From NCBI RefSeq assembly GCF_026624755.1, contig NZ_JAPMXC010000001.1, forward strand, positions 806,001-870,000: 64,000 bases of DNA, given 5' to 3'. Of the stretch, positions 29,800 through 38,416 are shown in pieces. Source of the DNA: Robbsia betulipollinis (GTDB lineage: Bacteria; Pseudomonadota; Gammaproteobacteria; Burkholderiales; Burkholderiaceae). Position 1 is the first letter of the stretch. Each line of letters opens with the position of its first letter. A program made the position numbers and the translations under genes. The notes under the pieces were generated by a model. It was not told where the DNA came from and did not search any database. It was given only the letters and a program-made list of their open reading frames with translations.

Positions 29800-30972
29800 A
29801 TGAGCCAGACACCGGAATTCCTTCCCTTCACGCGCCCGGAAATCGACGAAGCCACCATCGCCGGCGTCGTCGACGTGCTGCGCTCCGGCTGGATCACCAC
29901 CGGCCCGCAGAACCAGCAATTCGAGGCGGCGCTGTCGGCGCGCTTCGGCGGCCGGCCGGTGCGCACCTTCAACAGCGGCACCGCGACGCTGGAAATCGGC
30001 CTGCGCATCGCCGGCGTGGGTCCCGGCGACGAAGTCATCACGACGTCGTTGTCGTGGGCGGCGACCAGCAATGTCGTGCTTCAGGTGGGCGCCACGCCCG
30101 TGTTCGTCGATATCGACCCGGTCACCCGCAACATCGATCTCGATCTGCTGGAAGCGGCGATCACGCCGCGCACGCGGGCCTTGATCCCGGTCTACCTGGC
30201 CGGCCTGCCGGTCGACATGGACCGCCTCTACGCGATCGCCCGGCAGCACGGCCTGCGCGTCATCGAAGACGCGGCGCAGGCGTTCGGCGCTTCGTGGCAG
30301 GGCCGCGAGATCGGCAGCTTCGGCGACCTGGTGTCATTCAGCTTTCACGCGAACAAGAACCTGACGTCGATCGAGGGCGGCGCACTGGTGCTCAACGACG
30401 CCGCCGAGGCACGGCTCGCCGAGAAATACCGGCTACACGGCGTCACGCGCAACGGCATCGACGGCATGGACGTCGACGTGCTGGGCGGCAAGTTCAATTT
30501 GAGCGATGTCGCCGCCCGCGTCGGACTGGGCCAGTTGCCGCATCTGGAGCGTTTCACGCGCGTGCGCCGCGAGTTGGCCCGCCGTTACTTCGCGGGGCTG
30601 GAAAACGGCGCGGCCTGCGCGGCCGGCATGGGCCTGCCGCCCGCCGATTTCGACAACAGCAACTGGCACATGTTCCAGGTCGTGCTGCCGGCCCCCGTCG
30701 CCGGCGACCCGTCGCGTCCGGACCGCGCCGCCTTCATGACCGAACTCAAGGCGCGGCAGATCGGCAGCGGCGCCCACTATCCGCCGATCCACCTGTTCAA
30801 GCTGTATCACGACCTGGGCTTCCGGCCCGGCACGCTGGAACACACGGAGAGCGTGGGCGCGCGCATCGTCACGCTGCCGCTGTTCACCACGATGCAGATG
30901 GCCGATGTCGACCGGGTCGCCGCCGCCGTCAACGCGATCTATTCCTCCCCCGCCTCCACCGACAAGCGCTAG
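29800..30972 (+). CDS. arnB: UDP-Ara4O aminotransferase
   Basis: Transfers an amino group from glutamate to UDP-4-keto-arabinose. A DegT/DnrJ/EryC1-family PLP enzyme of 390 residues. The PLP lysine lies in SFHANKNLTSIEGGAL (about residue 188), preceded by VIEDAAQAFGASW and followed by EKYRLHGV. The C-terminal part has IGSGAHYPPIHLF. The ATG at 29800 (MSQTPEFLPF) matches the family; an upstream in-frame ATG at 29746 adds unlikely sequence. The gap of 130 bp before it is the largest in the operon. Confidence 0.96.
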   Translation: MSQTPEFLPFTRPEIDEATIAGVVDVLRSGWITTGPQNQQFEAALSARFGGRPVRTFNSGTATLEIGLRIAGVGPGDEVITTSLSWAATSNVVLQVGATPVFVDIDPVTRNIDLDLLEAAITPRTRALIPVYLAGLPVDMDRLYAIARQHGLRVIEDAAQAFGASWQGREIGSFGDLVSFSFHANKNLTSIEGGALVLNDAAEARLAEKYRLHGVTRNGIDGMDVDVLGGKFNLSDVAARVGLGQLPHLERFTRVRRELARRYFAGLENGAACAAGMGLPPADFDNSNWHMFQVVLPAPVAGDPSRPDRAAFMTELKARQIGSGAHYPPIHLFKLYHDLGFRPGTLEHTESVGARIVTLPLFTTMQMADVDRVAAAVNAIYSSPASTDKR

Positions 30973-30974
30973 CC

Positions 30975-32186
30975 ATGACGCCTCCCGAGCTTTCCGTCAT
31001 CATTCCGGTCTACAACGAAGAGGCCGGCCTGCGCGCCCTGTTCGAGCGCCTGTACCCGGCGCTCGATGCGCTGGACGCGCGTTACGAGGTCATCTTCATC
31101 AACGACGGCAGCCGCGACCGCTCCGCGGCGATGCTCGCCGACCAGTTCGCGCTGCGCGAGGACGTCAGCCGCGTGATCCTGCTCAACGGCAACTACGGCC
31201 AGCACATGGCGATCCTCGCCGGTTTCGAGCATGCGCGCGGCGACATCATCGTCACCCTCGACGCCGACCTGCAGAATCCGCCGGAAGAAATCGCCAAGCT
31301 GGTCGCGAAGATGCGCGAGGGCTACGACTACGTCGGCACGGTGCGCGCGCAACGTCAGGACTCGGTCTTCCGGCGCAAGGCGTCGGCGGCGATGAACCGG
31401 CTGCGCGAGCGCATCACCCGCATCAGGATGACCGACCAGGGCTGCATGCTGCGCGCCTACAGCCGCCGCATCGTCGCGACCATCAACCGTTGCGGCGAGA
31501 TCAACACCTTCATCCCGGCACTGGCCTACACCTTCGCGCAGAATCCGACCGAAATCGATGTCGCCCACGAGGAACGTTTCGCCGGTGAATCGAAATACTC
31601 GCTGTATTCGCTGATCCGGCTCAACTTCGATCTGGTCACCGGTTTCAGCGTGGTGCCGTTGCAGATGCTGTCGATCGTCGGCTTCATCCTGTCGGCCGGT
31701 TCGGCGGCGCTGTTCCTGCTGCTGCTGATCCGGCGCTTCCTCCTCGGCTCGGAAGTCGAGGGGGTGTTCACGCTGTTCGCGATCAACTTCTTCCTGCTCG
31801 GCGTCGTGCTGTTCGCGCTGGGCCTGCTGGGCGAGTACATCGGCCGCATCTACCAGCAGGTGCGGGCCCGTCCCCGTTATCTGGTGCAGACCCTGCTCGA
31901 AGCGGGCGGCGAGCGCGCGACCACCGCGCCGGCCGCGAACGGCAGGTCCGTCACCACGCTGCCGCTGAACGTCGAGCGGCCATTGCCGCGCGCCACGCCG
32001 GTCGCGCCGGTCGCGCCGGTTGCGCCGGTTGCGCCGGTTGCGCCGGTTGCGCCGGTCACGCCGGGTTCGTCCGCTGCGCCCGCGACATCCGCCACGCCCG
32101 AGGCACCGGCCGCGTCGGCTCCCGCGACGCCGCCGGCCGCCTCCGGGTCGCGCGACGACGCCGCGCTTCGGGACATCCGGGAATGA
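30975..32186 (+). CDS. arnC: Undecaprenyl-phosphate Ara4FN transferase with repeat-containing tail
   Basis: Attaches formylated Ara4N to undecaprenyl phosphate at the inner membrane. GT2 fold with SVIIPVYNEE, FINDGSRDRS, LDADLQNPPEE (DxD) and the acceptor block RMTDQGCMLRAYSR. Two membrane helices follow at about 235-305. The core ends near residue 318, the normal family length. The remaining 85 residues are an unusual Ala/Pro/Thr/Val-rich tail, including seven 9-bp units encoding Val-Ala/Thr-Pro. The tail should be cytoplasmic. The start is 2 bp after arnB, and the stop overlaps the next gene (ATGA). Confidence 0.94.
   Translation: MTPPELSVIIPVYNEEAGLRALFERLYPALDALDARYEVIFINDGSRDRSAAMLADQFALREDVSRVILLNGNYGQHMAILAGFEHARGDIIVTLDADLQNPPEEIAKLVAKMREGYDYVGTVRAQRQDSVFRRKASAAMNRLRERITRIRMTDQGCMLRAYSRRIVATINRCGEINTFIPALAYTFAQNPTEIDVAHEERFAGESKYSLYSLIRLNFDLVTGFSVVPLQMLSIVGFILSAGSAALFLLLLIRRFLLGSEVEGVFTLFAINFFLLGVVLFALGLLGEYIGRIYQQVRARPRYLVQTLLEAGGERATTAPAANGRSVTTLPLNVERPLPRATPVAPVAPVAPVAPVAPVAPVTPGSSAAPATSATPEAPAASAPATPPAASGSRDDAALRDIRE
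32001..32063 (+). repeat. Seven 9-bp tandem repeats in the arnC tail
   Basis: Seven copies of GTYGCGCCG (last copy GTCACGCCG) encode (Val-Ala-Pro)6 and Val-Thr-Pro. Four adjacent copies are identical. The unit preserves the reading frame. Confidence 0.95.
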
Positions 32187-33187
32187 GCGCCGCCCCGACA
32201 CCCGCCGCCGGACGACGCGCCGTCGTCTTCGCCTATCACAACGTCGGCGCGCGGTGCCTGCGCGTGTTGCTCGCGCGCGGCATCGATGTGGCGCTGCTCG
32301 TCACGCACGAGGACAACCCCGCCGAGAACATCTGGTTCGAGAGCGTGGCCACGGTCGCGGCCGAGCATGGCATCCCGACGATTCGCCCGGGCGCCGGCGA
32401 CGACGCGCTGCTGCTCGACGCGGTACGCGCCGCGGCGCCCGATTTCCTCTTTTCGTTTTATTACCGCAACATGCTGCCGCCGGCGGTGCTCGCCCTCGCC
32501 CCGCGCGGCGCGTTCAACCTGCACGGCTCGCTGCTGCCGCGCTACCGCGGCCGGGTGCCGGTCAACTGGGCGATCATCCACGGCGAGACCGAAACCGGCG
32601 CGACGCTCCACGAGATGACGGTGAAACCCGACGCCGGCGCCATCATCGGCCAGAGCATGGTGCCGATCCTCCCCGACGACACCGCGCACCAGGTTTTCGA
32701 GAAAGTCACGGTCGCCGCCGAGCAGACGCTCTGGCGGGCGCTGCCCGCGCTGATCGCCGGCACCGCCGCGCGGTTGCCGAACGATCTCGCGCAAGGGTCC
32801 TACTTCGGCGGGCGCAAGCCCGAGGACGGCCGCATCGACTGGTCGCGTCCCGCGCAGGACGTCTACAACCTGATCCGCGCCGTCGCGCCGCCGTACCCGG
32901 GCGCTTTCTTCGACTTCCCCGAGCGCACCGCCGCGCCGGACGGCCCCGGCGCCCCCGGCACGGGCACCGGGGCCGCTACCCGCCGCTTCGTCGTGGCGGA
33001 TGCGCGACTCGCCCGGGACCGTCCCGATCTCGCCGATTTGCCGCCCGGCTTGCACCTGGTGGATAATGCGTTTTTCGGAGTGTGCGGTGACGCACACACC
33101 ATCGCGATCCGCGATCTGCGGCTGAACGGCGAGCCCGTCCGGGCGGACGATTGGTCACGACTCACCTCTCCTATTCGCGACTCATGA
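32183..33187 (+). CDS. arnA: UDP-Ara4N formyltransferase (separate ArnA N-terminal domain)
   Basis: Formylates UDP-Ara4N using 10-formyl-tetrahydrofolate. The 334-residue protein corresponds to the N-terminal half of E. coli ArnA. Catalytic residues lie in GAFNLHGSLLPRYRGR (Asn and His) and VKPDAGAIIG (Asp). FSFYYRNMLP, INGETETGATLH-like and QGSYFGGRKPEDGRIDW also match. Unlike E. coli, the decarboxylase domain is a separate polypeptide encoded next. The start overlaps the arnC stop and its own stop overlaps the next start, both as ATGA. The C-terminal 60 residues after FDFPE include a Gly/Ala-rich stretch. Confidence 0.93.
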   Translation: MSAAPTPAAGRRAVVFAYHNVGARCLRVLLARGIDVALLVTHEDNPAENIWFESVATVAAEHGIPTIRPGAGDDALLLDAVRAAAPDFLFSFYYRNMLPPAVLALAPRGAFNLHGSLLPRYRGRVPVNWAIIHGETETGATLHEMTVKPDAGAIIGQSMVPILPDDTAHQVFEKVTVAAEQTLWRALPALIAGTAARLPNDLAQGSYFGGRKPEDGRIDWSRPAQDVYNLIRAVAPPYPGAFFDFPERTAAPDGPGAPGTGTGAATRRFVVADARLARDRPDLADLPPGLHLVDNAFFGVCGDAHTIAIRDLRLNGEPVRADDWSRLTSPIRDS

Positions 33188-34230
33188 AGAAAAAGGTTCT
33201 GATTTTCGGTGTCAACGGCTTCATCGGCCACCACCTGTCGAAGCGCATCCTCGAGACGACCGACTGGGACGTGTACGGGATGGACATGCAGAGCGACCGC
33301 CTGGGCGACCTGGCGGCGCATGAGCGCATGCACTTCTTCGAAGGCGACATCACCATCAACAAGGAGTGGGTCGAGTACCACGTGCGCAAGTGCGACGTGA
33401 TCCTCCCGCTGGTCGCCATCGCGACGCCCGCCACCTATGTGCAGCAGCCGCTGCGCGTCTTCGAACTGGACTTCGAGGCGAACCTGCCGATCATCCGTTC
33501 CGCGGTCAAGTACGGCAAGCACCTGGTGTTTCCGTCGACCTCGGAAGTCTACGGCATGAGCCCGGATGCCGAATTCGACCCCGAGAGCTCGCCGCTGGTC
33601 TATGGTCCGATCAACAAGCCGCGCTGGATCTACGCGTGCTCGAAGCAGCTGCTCGACCGGGTGATCTGGGGCTACGGCATGCAGGAAGGCCTGAACTTCA
33701 CGCTGTTCCGCCCGTTCAACTGGATGGGGCCGGGTCTGGACTCGATCCACACCGCGAAGGAAGGCAGTTCGCGCGTGGTCACGCAGTTCCTCGGCCACAT
33801 CGTGCGTGGCGAAAACATCAACCTCGTCGACGGCGGCGCGCAGAAGCGCGCGTTCACCTGGATCGGCGACGGCATCTCGGCGCTGATGCGCATCATCGAG
33901 AATCCGAACGGCATCGCCAGCGGCAAGATCTACAATATCGGCAATCCGGCCAACAACATCTCGGTACGCGAACTCGCCGAGAAAATGCTGACCCTCGCGG
34001 CGGAATTTCCCGAATACCGCGCGGGTGGCAAGGCCGTGAAAGTGGTCGAGACGTCGTCGGGCGAGTATTACGGCACGGGCTACCAGGACGTGCAGCACCG
34101 CGTGCCGAAGATCGACAACACGATGAGCGAACTGGGCTGGCAGCCGACGATGAACATGGACGACTCGCTGCGCGCGGTGTTCGAAGCATACCGGTCGGCG
34201 TTCGGCGAAGCGCGGGCCCTGGTCGAATAA
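33184..34230 (+). CDS. arnA: UDP-glucuronate oxidative decarboxylase (separate ArnA C-terminal domain)
   Basis: Oxidises and decarboxylates UDP-glucuronate to UDP-4-keto-arabinose, the entry step of the pathway. Short-chain dehydrogenase fold of 348 residues, with GVNGFIGHHLSKRIL (NAD site), FPSTSEVYG and WIYACSKQLLDR (catalytic Ser/Thr, Tyr and Lys), and FNWMGPGLDSIHTAKEGSSRV with the decarboxylase-specific region. It equals the C-terminal half of E. coli ArnA. The ATG at 33184 overlaps the formyltransferase stop by ATGA. The product is needed before ArnB acts, although it is encoded after it. Confidence 0.96.
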   Translation: MKKKVLIFGVNGFIGHHLSKRILETTDWDVYGMDMQSDRLGDLAAHERMHFFEGDITINKEWVEYHVRKCDVILPLVAIATPATYVQQPLRVFELDFEANLPIIRSAVKYGKHLVFPSTSEVYGMSPDAEFDPESSPLVYGPINKPRWIYACSKQLLDRVIWGYGMQEGLNFTLFRPFNWMGPGLDSIHTAKEGSSRVVTQFLGHIVRGENINLVDGGAQKRAFTWIGDGISALMRIIENPNGIASGKIYNIGNPANNISVRELAEKMLTLAAEFPEYRAGGKAVKVVETSSGEYYGTGYQDVQHRVPKIDNTMSELGWQPTMNMDDSLRAVFEAYRSAFGEARALVE

Positions 34231-34234
34231 GCCC

Positions 34235-35128
34235 GTGGCGCGAATCGCTCTCAAGATCGACGTCGACACGCTGCGCGGTACCCGGGAAGGGGTGGCGGCG
34301 CTGGTGAGCATGCTGCGGCAGATGCAGGCACACGCCACCTTTCTGTTCAGCCTCGGGCCCGACCACACCGGCTGGGCGATGCGTCGGGTTTTTCGTCCCG
34401 GGTTCCTGAAAAAGGTGTCGCGCACGTCGGTGGTCGAGCATTACGGCATCAAGACGCTGCTCTACGGCACCCTGCTGCCCGGCCCGGACATCGGCCGGCG
34501 CGCCGCCGATGAAATGCGCGCGGTGCAGGCGGCGGGTTTCGAGGTCGGCATCCATTGCTGGGACCACGTCTACTGGCAGGACAATGTGCGCGGGCGCGAT
34601 CGCGCCTGGACCGACGCGCAGATGCAGAAGGCCTTCGACCGCTTCGTCGAGATCTTCGGCGCGGCCCCGGCCACGCACGGTGCGGCCGGCTGGCAGATGA
34701 ACGGCCATGGGCTCGAGACGATCGAGCGCTGGGGCATGCGTTATGCCTCCGACGGTCGGGGCGACACGCCCTATCATCCGATCGTCGCGGGCCGCACGCT
34801 GAACCACGTGCAGATGCCCACCACGCTGCCGACGCTCGACGAGCTGATCGGCATCGATGGCGTGGACGCGGGCAATGTCGACGCCGCGCTGCTCGCGCGC
34901 ACCGACGGCTGTGCGACGGACCAGATTTTCACGCTCCACGCCGAACTCGAAGGCCAGAAACTCGCCCCGGTGTTTCGCCGCCTTCTGGAAGGCTGGCAGC
35001 GCCAGGGGCATCAACTGGTCTCGATGGCGGAATATTACGCGGCGCTCGATCTGCGCGCCTTGCCCGCCCGCCCCTTCGCCTGGGGTGAGATCCCCGGCCG
35101 TTCGGGCGAGTTGATGGTGCAGCCATAA
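34235..35128 (+). CDS. arnD: Ara4FN-undecaprenyl phosphate deformylase
   Basis: Polysaccharide-deacetylase-fold enzyme (NodB homology) that removes the formyl group from the lipid-linked sugar before it is flipped. The metal site is visible: KIDVDTLRG (Asp) near residue 9 and EVGIHCWDHVYWQ (His-x3-His) near 105. FLFSLGPDHTG and LVSMAEY near the end also fit. The GTG at 34235 starts 4 bp after the arnA decarboxylase stop. The length (297) is normal. Last gene of the arn set; bcp follows 18 bp later. Confidence 0.94.
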   Translation: MARIALKIDVDTLRGTREGVAALVSMLRQMQAHATFLFSLGPDHTGWAMRRVFRPGFLKKVSRTSVVEHYGIKTLLYGTLLPGPDIGRRAADEMRAVQAAGFEVGIHCWDHVYWQDNVRGRDRAWTDAQMQKAFDRFVEIFGAAPATHGAAGWQMNGHGLETIERWGMRYASDGRGDTPYHPIVAGRTLNHVQMPTTLPTLDELIGIDGVDAGNVDAALLARTDGCATDQIFTLHAELEGQKLAPVFRRLLEGWQRQGHQLVSMAEYYAALDLRALPARPFAWGEIPGRSGELMVQP

Positions 35129-35146
35129 AAACAGGAAAACCCGCTT

Positions 35147-35611
35147 ATGCCGATTGCCCTTGACACCCTGGCGCCCGATTTCACCGCGCCGGCGACGAGC
35201 GATGCCACGTTTGTCCTGTCCGCGTTGCGCGGCAGGAAGGTCGTGTTGTTTTTCTACCCCAAGGACAGTACCCCCGGCTGCACCACCGAAAGCCTCCAGT
35301 TTCGGGACAACGAACCCGCCTTCGCGGCGGCCAATGCGGTGATCGTCGGCATTTCGCGCGACAGCATCCGTTCGCATGAGAATTTCAAGGCAAAACTGGA
35401 TCTGCCGTTCGCCCTCGTATCCGACGGCGACGAGGCGATCTGCAATCTGTACGGCGTCATCAAGCAAAAGAAGATGTACGGGCGCGACGTTCGCGGCATC
35501 GAGCGCTCCACCTTCGTCGTCGACGCCGACGGCGTACTGCGCATCGAGTGGCGCGGCGTCAAGGTCCCCGACCACGTGGACGAGGTCCTCGCGGCTGTAC
35601 AAGCGCTTTGA
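35147..35611 (+). CDS. bcp: Peroxiredoxin, Bcp type
   Basis: Thiol peroxidase of the Bcp/PrxQ group, 154 residues. The peroxidatic cysteine is Cys45 in KDSTPGCTTES. The resolving cysteine often found five residues later is absent (the sequence reads SLQFRD), so it should work as a one-Cys enzyme or with an external thiol. FYPKDSTPGC, GISRDSIRSHENFK and ERSTFVVDADG are family blocks. It follows arnD by 18 bp and may be read through from the arn operon. A putative internal promoter for the next transcript begins within its last codons. Confidence 0.95.
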   Translation: MPIALDTLAPDFTAPATSDATFVLSALRGRKVVLFFYPKDSTPGCTTESLQFRDNEPAFAAANAVIVGISRDSIRSHENFKAKLDLPFALVSDGDEAICNLYGVIKQKKMYGRDVRGIERSTFVVDADGVLRIEWRGVKVPDHVDEVLAAVQAL

Positions 35612-35624
35612 GCCGGGATATAGT
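35596..35624 (+). promoter_or_regulatory. Putative sigma70-type promoter at the end of bcp
   Basis: TGTACA (35596-35601) and TATAGT (35619-35624) are spaced by 17 bp. Each matches consensus at four or five of six positions. It would start a transcript just after the bcp stop, running to the terminator at 35785-35824. Confidence 0.4.
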
Positions 35625-35630
35625 TGGATC

Positions 35631-35824
35631 AACCGGCGCGATCCGCCCGGAAGAAGACGGGCGCCGCCCCCTTTGTCCGATAGCGCCTCGCTTCATCCAG
35701 CTACCCACCAGAATTTGTTCCAGGCCATCGCTCCAGCACTGCGCTCCAGCCATTGCAATCCGACCCCGTTCTGTCGTTGCTCGGGAAAAAGCCGCCGCCG
35801 CTTCGAGGCATGGCGGCTTTTTGC
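35631..35824 (+). ncRNA. Candidate small RNA or phoH-leader transcript
   Basis: A non-coding stretch of about 190 nt lies between the putative promoter at 35596-35624 and a strong terminator at 35785-35824. It begins with a perfect 6-bp hairpin (CGCCCG, 35644-35649, with CGGGCG, 35658-35663). The centre (35665-35760) is C/U-rich and seems largely unpaired. It does not look like 6S RNA or another family I can recognise. It could be an sRNA, or simply the 3' UTR of bcp. Confidence 0.35.
35785..35824 (+). terminator. Strong intrinsic terminator between bcp and phoH
   Basis: AAAAAGCCGCC pairs with GGCGGCTTTTT around a 15-nt loop, with T-runs on both strands, so it can work in both directions. 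The remaining 270 bp before phoH are GC-rich, with no gene and no clear promoter; AGGAG lies just before the phoH start. Confidence 0.88.
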
Positions 35825-36097
35825 TTTCACAGGACGCCGTTCGCGGCCGCGTGCACTGCCGCATCCGCGGCGGGAAGCACGCGCGGCCGCGCCGGCGCGC
35901 ATTTCCGCCGGGCGCCCTGGCGCCCGGTCCCGCGTGAGTCTTCACTTCATCCCATGAAGGAGCCCTTGACCGGCAAACAGGCAATTTCCACGAAACTCCG
36001 TGCCCGGCGCCATGCGCCCCGTATCGTCGTCTGGCCCTGGCATGTGTCAGCGGCCACGCGACGCGCACTGTCGATTCGACTCCTCTAGGAGACCCAC

Positions 36098-38254
36098 ATG
36101 CCTTTGCCTACCCTGCCGTCGAAACTCGGCGATCTCCTGCCCGCGGACCAGTACAAGGCCCGCGCGCGCCCCACCAAGACGGCGAAGAAAACCGCCGCCG
36201 AAACACTGGTCGACACGCCTGCCGCAAGCGACGCGAGCATCGAATACCTGCCGAGCGCCAGCGCCGAGCTGGCCGGCATCGCCGCGCCGGCTTCGATGCC
36301 GCCCGCGCTCCAGGATCTCGTTGCGCCGGCGACGCAGGCGAGCGACGCGACCGCGGTCGCGCAGCCCGACCGCGGCGCCCGGCCACCCGCGCGCAAACAG
36401 CGTACCGCCGCGCTGTTGCAGCAGCAAACCCCGGCGCCCACGGCACCGGCGGCCGGTGCCGCGGCGGCCGATGCCGCGGCGGCCGATGCCGCGGCGGCGG
36501 CTGCCGTCCCCGTGCCGGCCGTCGCGGCCACGCCCACGGCGGCCGCGCCCACCGACGCACGACAGCAACGTCGTCAGCCGGATGCGCGACCCGCCGCTCC
36601 CCGTCCGGCGCAGGTGGCCACGCCCGGTGGGGCCGCGAACAGCGCCGCCCAGCCGGCACCATCGGTCGTGCCCGACACGCCGGTGCGCACCGCGCTGGAC
36701 GACAAGCTCGCGCAGCGCCTGCCGCAGCACGGGCGCGATGCGCCGCGCGGCGATGCACGCGAAACCCGTGAAGCACGCGATGCGCAGCGTCCCGCGCAAC
36801 GCCATGGCCAGCAGCCGGGCGGCCGCGCAGGCGCCGCGCCACGCACCGCACCGCCGCCGGTGCGTGCCAAGCTGTTCGTGCTCGACACGAACGTCCTGCT
36901 GCACGATCCGAGCTGCCTGTTCCGCTTCGAAGAGCACGACATCTATCTGCCGATGATGACGCTCGAGGAACTGGACAACAACAAGAAGGGCATGTCGGAA
37001 GTCGCGCGCAATGCCCGTCAGGTCAGCCGTCTGCTCGACGGGCTGGTGGCCGGCGGCGCCGATATCCAGGCCGGCCTGCAACTCTCGCGCCTCGGCAACC
37101 GCGAAGCCGGCGGGCGTCTGTTCTTCCAGACCACGCTGCAACGCATCGATCCGGTGGAAGGGCTGCCCGCCGGCAAGGCCGACAACCAGATCCTCGGCGT
37201 GGTGCGCGCCCTCACGCGCGAGCGACCCGACCGCGAGGTCGTGCTGGTGTCGAAAGACATCAATATGCGCATCAAGGCGCATGCGTTGCAACTGCCTGCC
37301 GAGGACTACTTCAACGACCAGGTGCTGGAAGACAAGGACCTGCTGTACACCGGCGTGCTGGCGTTGCAGGCGGACTTCTGGATGCGCCATGCGAAAGGCA
37401 TGGAGAGCTGGCAGGACGTGCGCACCGGCACGACGTATTACCGGGTGACCGGACCGTCGGTCGCCTCGATGCTGGTCAACCAGTTCGTCTACCTGGAGAC
37501 CAGCAACGGCGAACCGGCGTTCCACGCGATCGTACGCGAGGTCAACGGCCGCACCGCCCTGTTGCAGACGTTACGCGACTATAGCCACAACAAGAACAAC
37601 GTCTGGGGCGTGACCGCGCGCAACCGCGAGCAGAATTTCGCGCTGAACCTGCTGATGAACCCGGAAGTCGATTTCGTCAGCCTGCTCGGCCAGGCCGGTA
37701 CCGGCAAGACGCTGCTCGCGCTGGCCGCGGGCCTCGCGCAGGTGCTCGACGACAAGCGTTACAACGAGATCATCGTCACCCGCGCGACGGTGCCGGTCGG
37801 CGAGGACATCGGTTTCCTGCCCGGTACCGAGGAAGAGAAGATGCAGCCGTGGATGGGCGCGTTCGACGACAACCTCGAAGTGCTGCAAAAGAGCGACGAC
37901 TCGGCCGGCGAATGGGGCCGCGCCGCCACCCAGGATCTGGTGCGTTCGCGTCTGAAGGTGAAAAGCATGAACTTCATGCGCGGCCGGACCTTCGTCGACA
38001 AGTACGTGATCATCGACGAGGCGCAGAACCTGACGCCCAAGCAGATGAAGACGCTGGTCACGCGTGCGGGCCCTGGCACGAAGCTGGTCTGCCTGGGCAA
38101 TATCGCGCAGATCGACACGCCTTATCTGACCGAAGGCAGTTCCGGCATCACGTATGTGGTCGACCGCTTCAAGGGTTGGCCGCACGGTGGTCACATCACG
38201 CTGGCGCGCGGCGAACGCTCGCGTCTGGCGGACTACGCGTCGGAGATTCTCTAA
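36098..38254 (+). CDS. phoH: PIN-PhoH family ATPase with long disordered N-terminus
   Basis: A 718-residue PIN-PhoH fusion; relatives combine a ribonuclease-type PIN domain with a PhoH helicase-like ATPase. Residues 1-265 are low complexity (Ala/Pro/Gln/Arg, including GCCGCGGCGGCCGAT repeats). The PIN domain (about 266-400) begins KLFVLDTNVLLHDPS (acidic Asp) and has LEELDNNKKG and VLVSKDINMRIKA. The PhoH ATPase (about 500-718) has GQAGTGKTLLALAAGL (Walker A), RATVPVGEDIGFLPG and YVIIDEAQNLTP (Walker B). An AGGAG precedes the ATG at 36098. RNA processing is inferred from the family. A terminator follows. Confidence 0.94.
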   Translation: MPLPTLPSKLGDLLPADQYKARARPTKTAKKTAAETLVDTPAASDASIEYLPSASAELAGIAAPASMPPALQDLVAPATQASDATAVAQPDRGARPPARKQRTAALLQQQTPAPTAPAAGAAAADAAAADAAAAAAVPVPAVAATPTAAAPTDARQQRRQPDARPAAPRPAQVATPGGAANSAAQPAPSVVPDTPVRTALDDKLAQRLPQHGRDAPRGDARETREARDAQRPAQRHGQQPGGRAGAAPRTAPPPVRAKLFVLDTNVLLHDPSCLFRFEEHDIYLPMMTLEELDNNKKGMSEVARNARQVSRLLDGLVAGGADIQAGLQLSRLGNREAGGRLFFQTTLQRIDPVEGLPAGKADNQILGVVRALTRERPDREVVLVSKDINMRIKAHALQLPAEDYFNDQVLEDKDLLYTGVLALQADFWMRHAKGMESWQDVRTGTTYYRVTGPSVASMLVNQFVYLETSNGEPAFHAIVREVNGRTALLQTLRDYSHNKNNVWGVTARNREQNFALNLLMNPEVDFVSLLGQAGTGKTLLALAAGLAQVLDDKRYNEIIVTRATVPVGEDIGFLPGTEEEKMQPWMGAFDDNLEVLQKSDDSAGEWGRAATQDLVRSRLKVKSMNFMRGRTFVDKYVIIDEAQNLTPKQMKTLVTRAGPGTKLVCLGNIAQIDTPYLTEGSSGITYVVDRFKGWPHGGHITLARGERSRLADYASEIL
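36458..36502 (+). repeat. Two to three 15-bp repeats in the phoH N-terminus
   Basis: Two perfect copies of GCCGCGGCGGCCGAT and a partial third encode AAADA units in the disordered N-terminal region. Confidence 0.85.
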
Positions 38255-38325
38255 CCCACCGGGCGCCGGGCGGTTCGTCCGGCGCCAGGACGATGCATCC
38301 GAACGATGCATCCGAACGCCATACC

Positions 38326-38365
38326 CAAGCCCGTTCCGGCACCCTGCCGGAGCGGGCTTTTTCTT
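38326..38365 (+). terminator. Rho-independent terminator of phoH
   Basis: AAGCCCG-TTCCGGC pairs with GCCGGA-GCGGGCTT around a 5-nt loop and is followed by TTTTT. A 13-bp direct repeat (CGATGCATCCGAA, 38291-38303 and 38304-38316) lies just upstream. Confidence 0.9.
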
Positions 38366-38416
38366 TGCCGGCGCGTTTGAAGCTCGCGTTTGGGACCGGC
38401 GCCTGAAATCCGCTCG

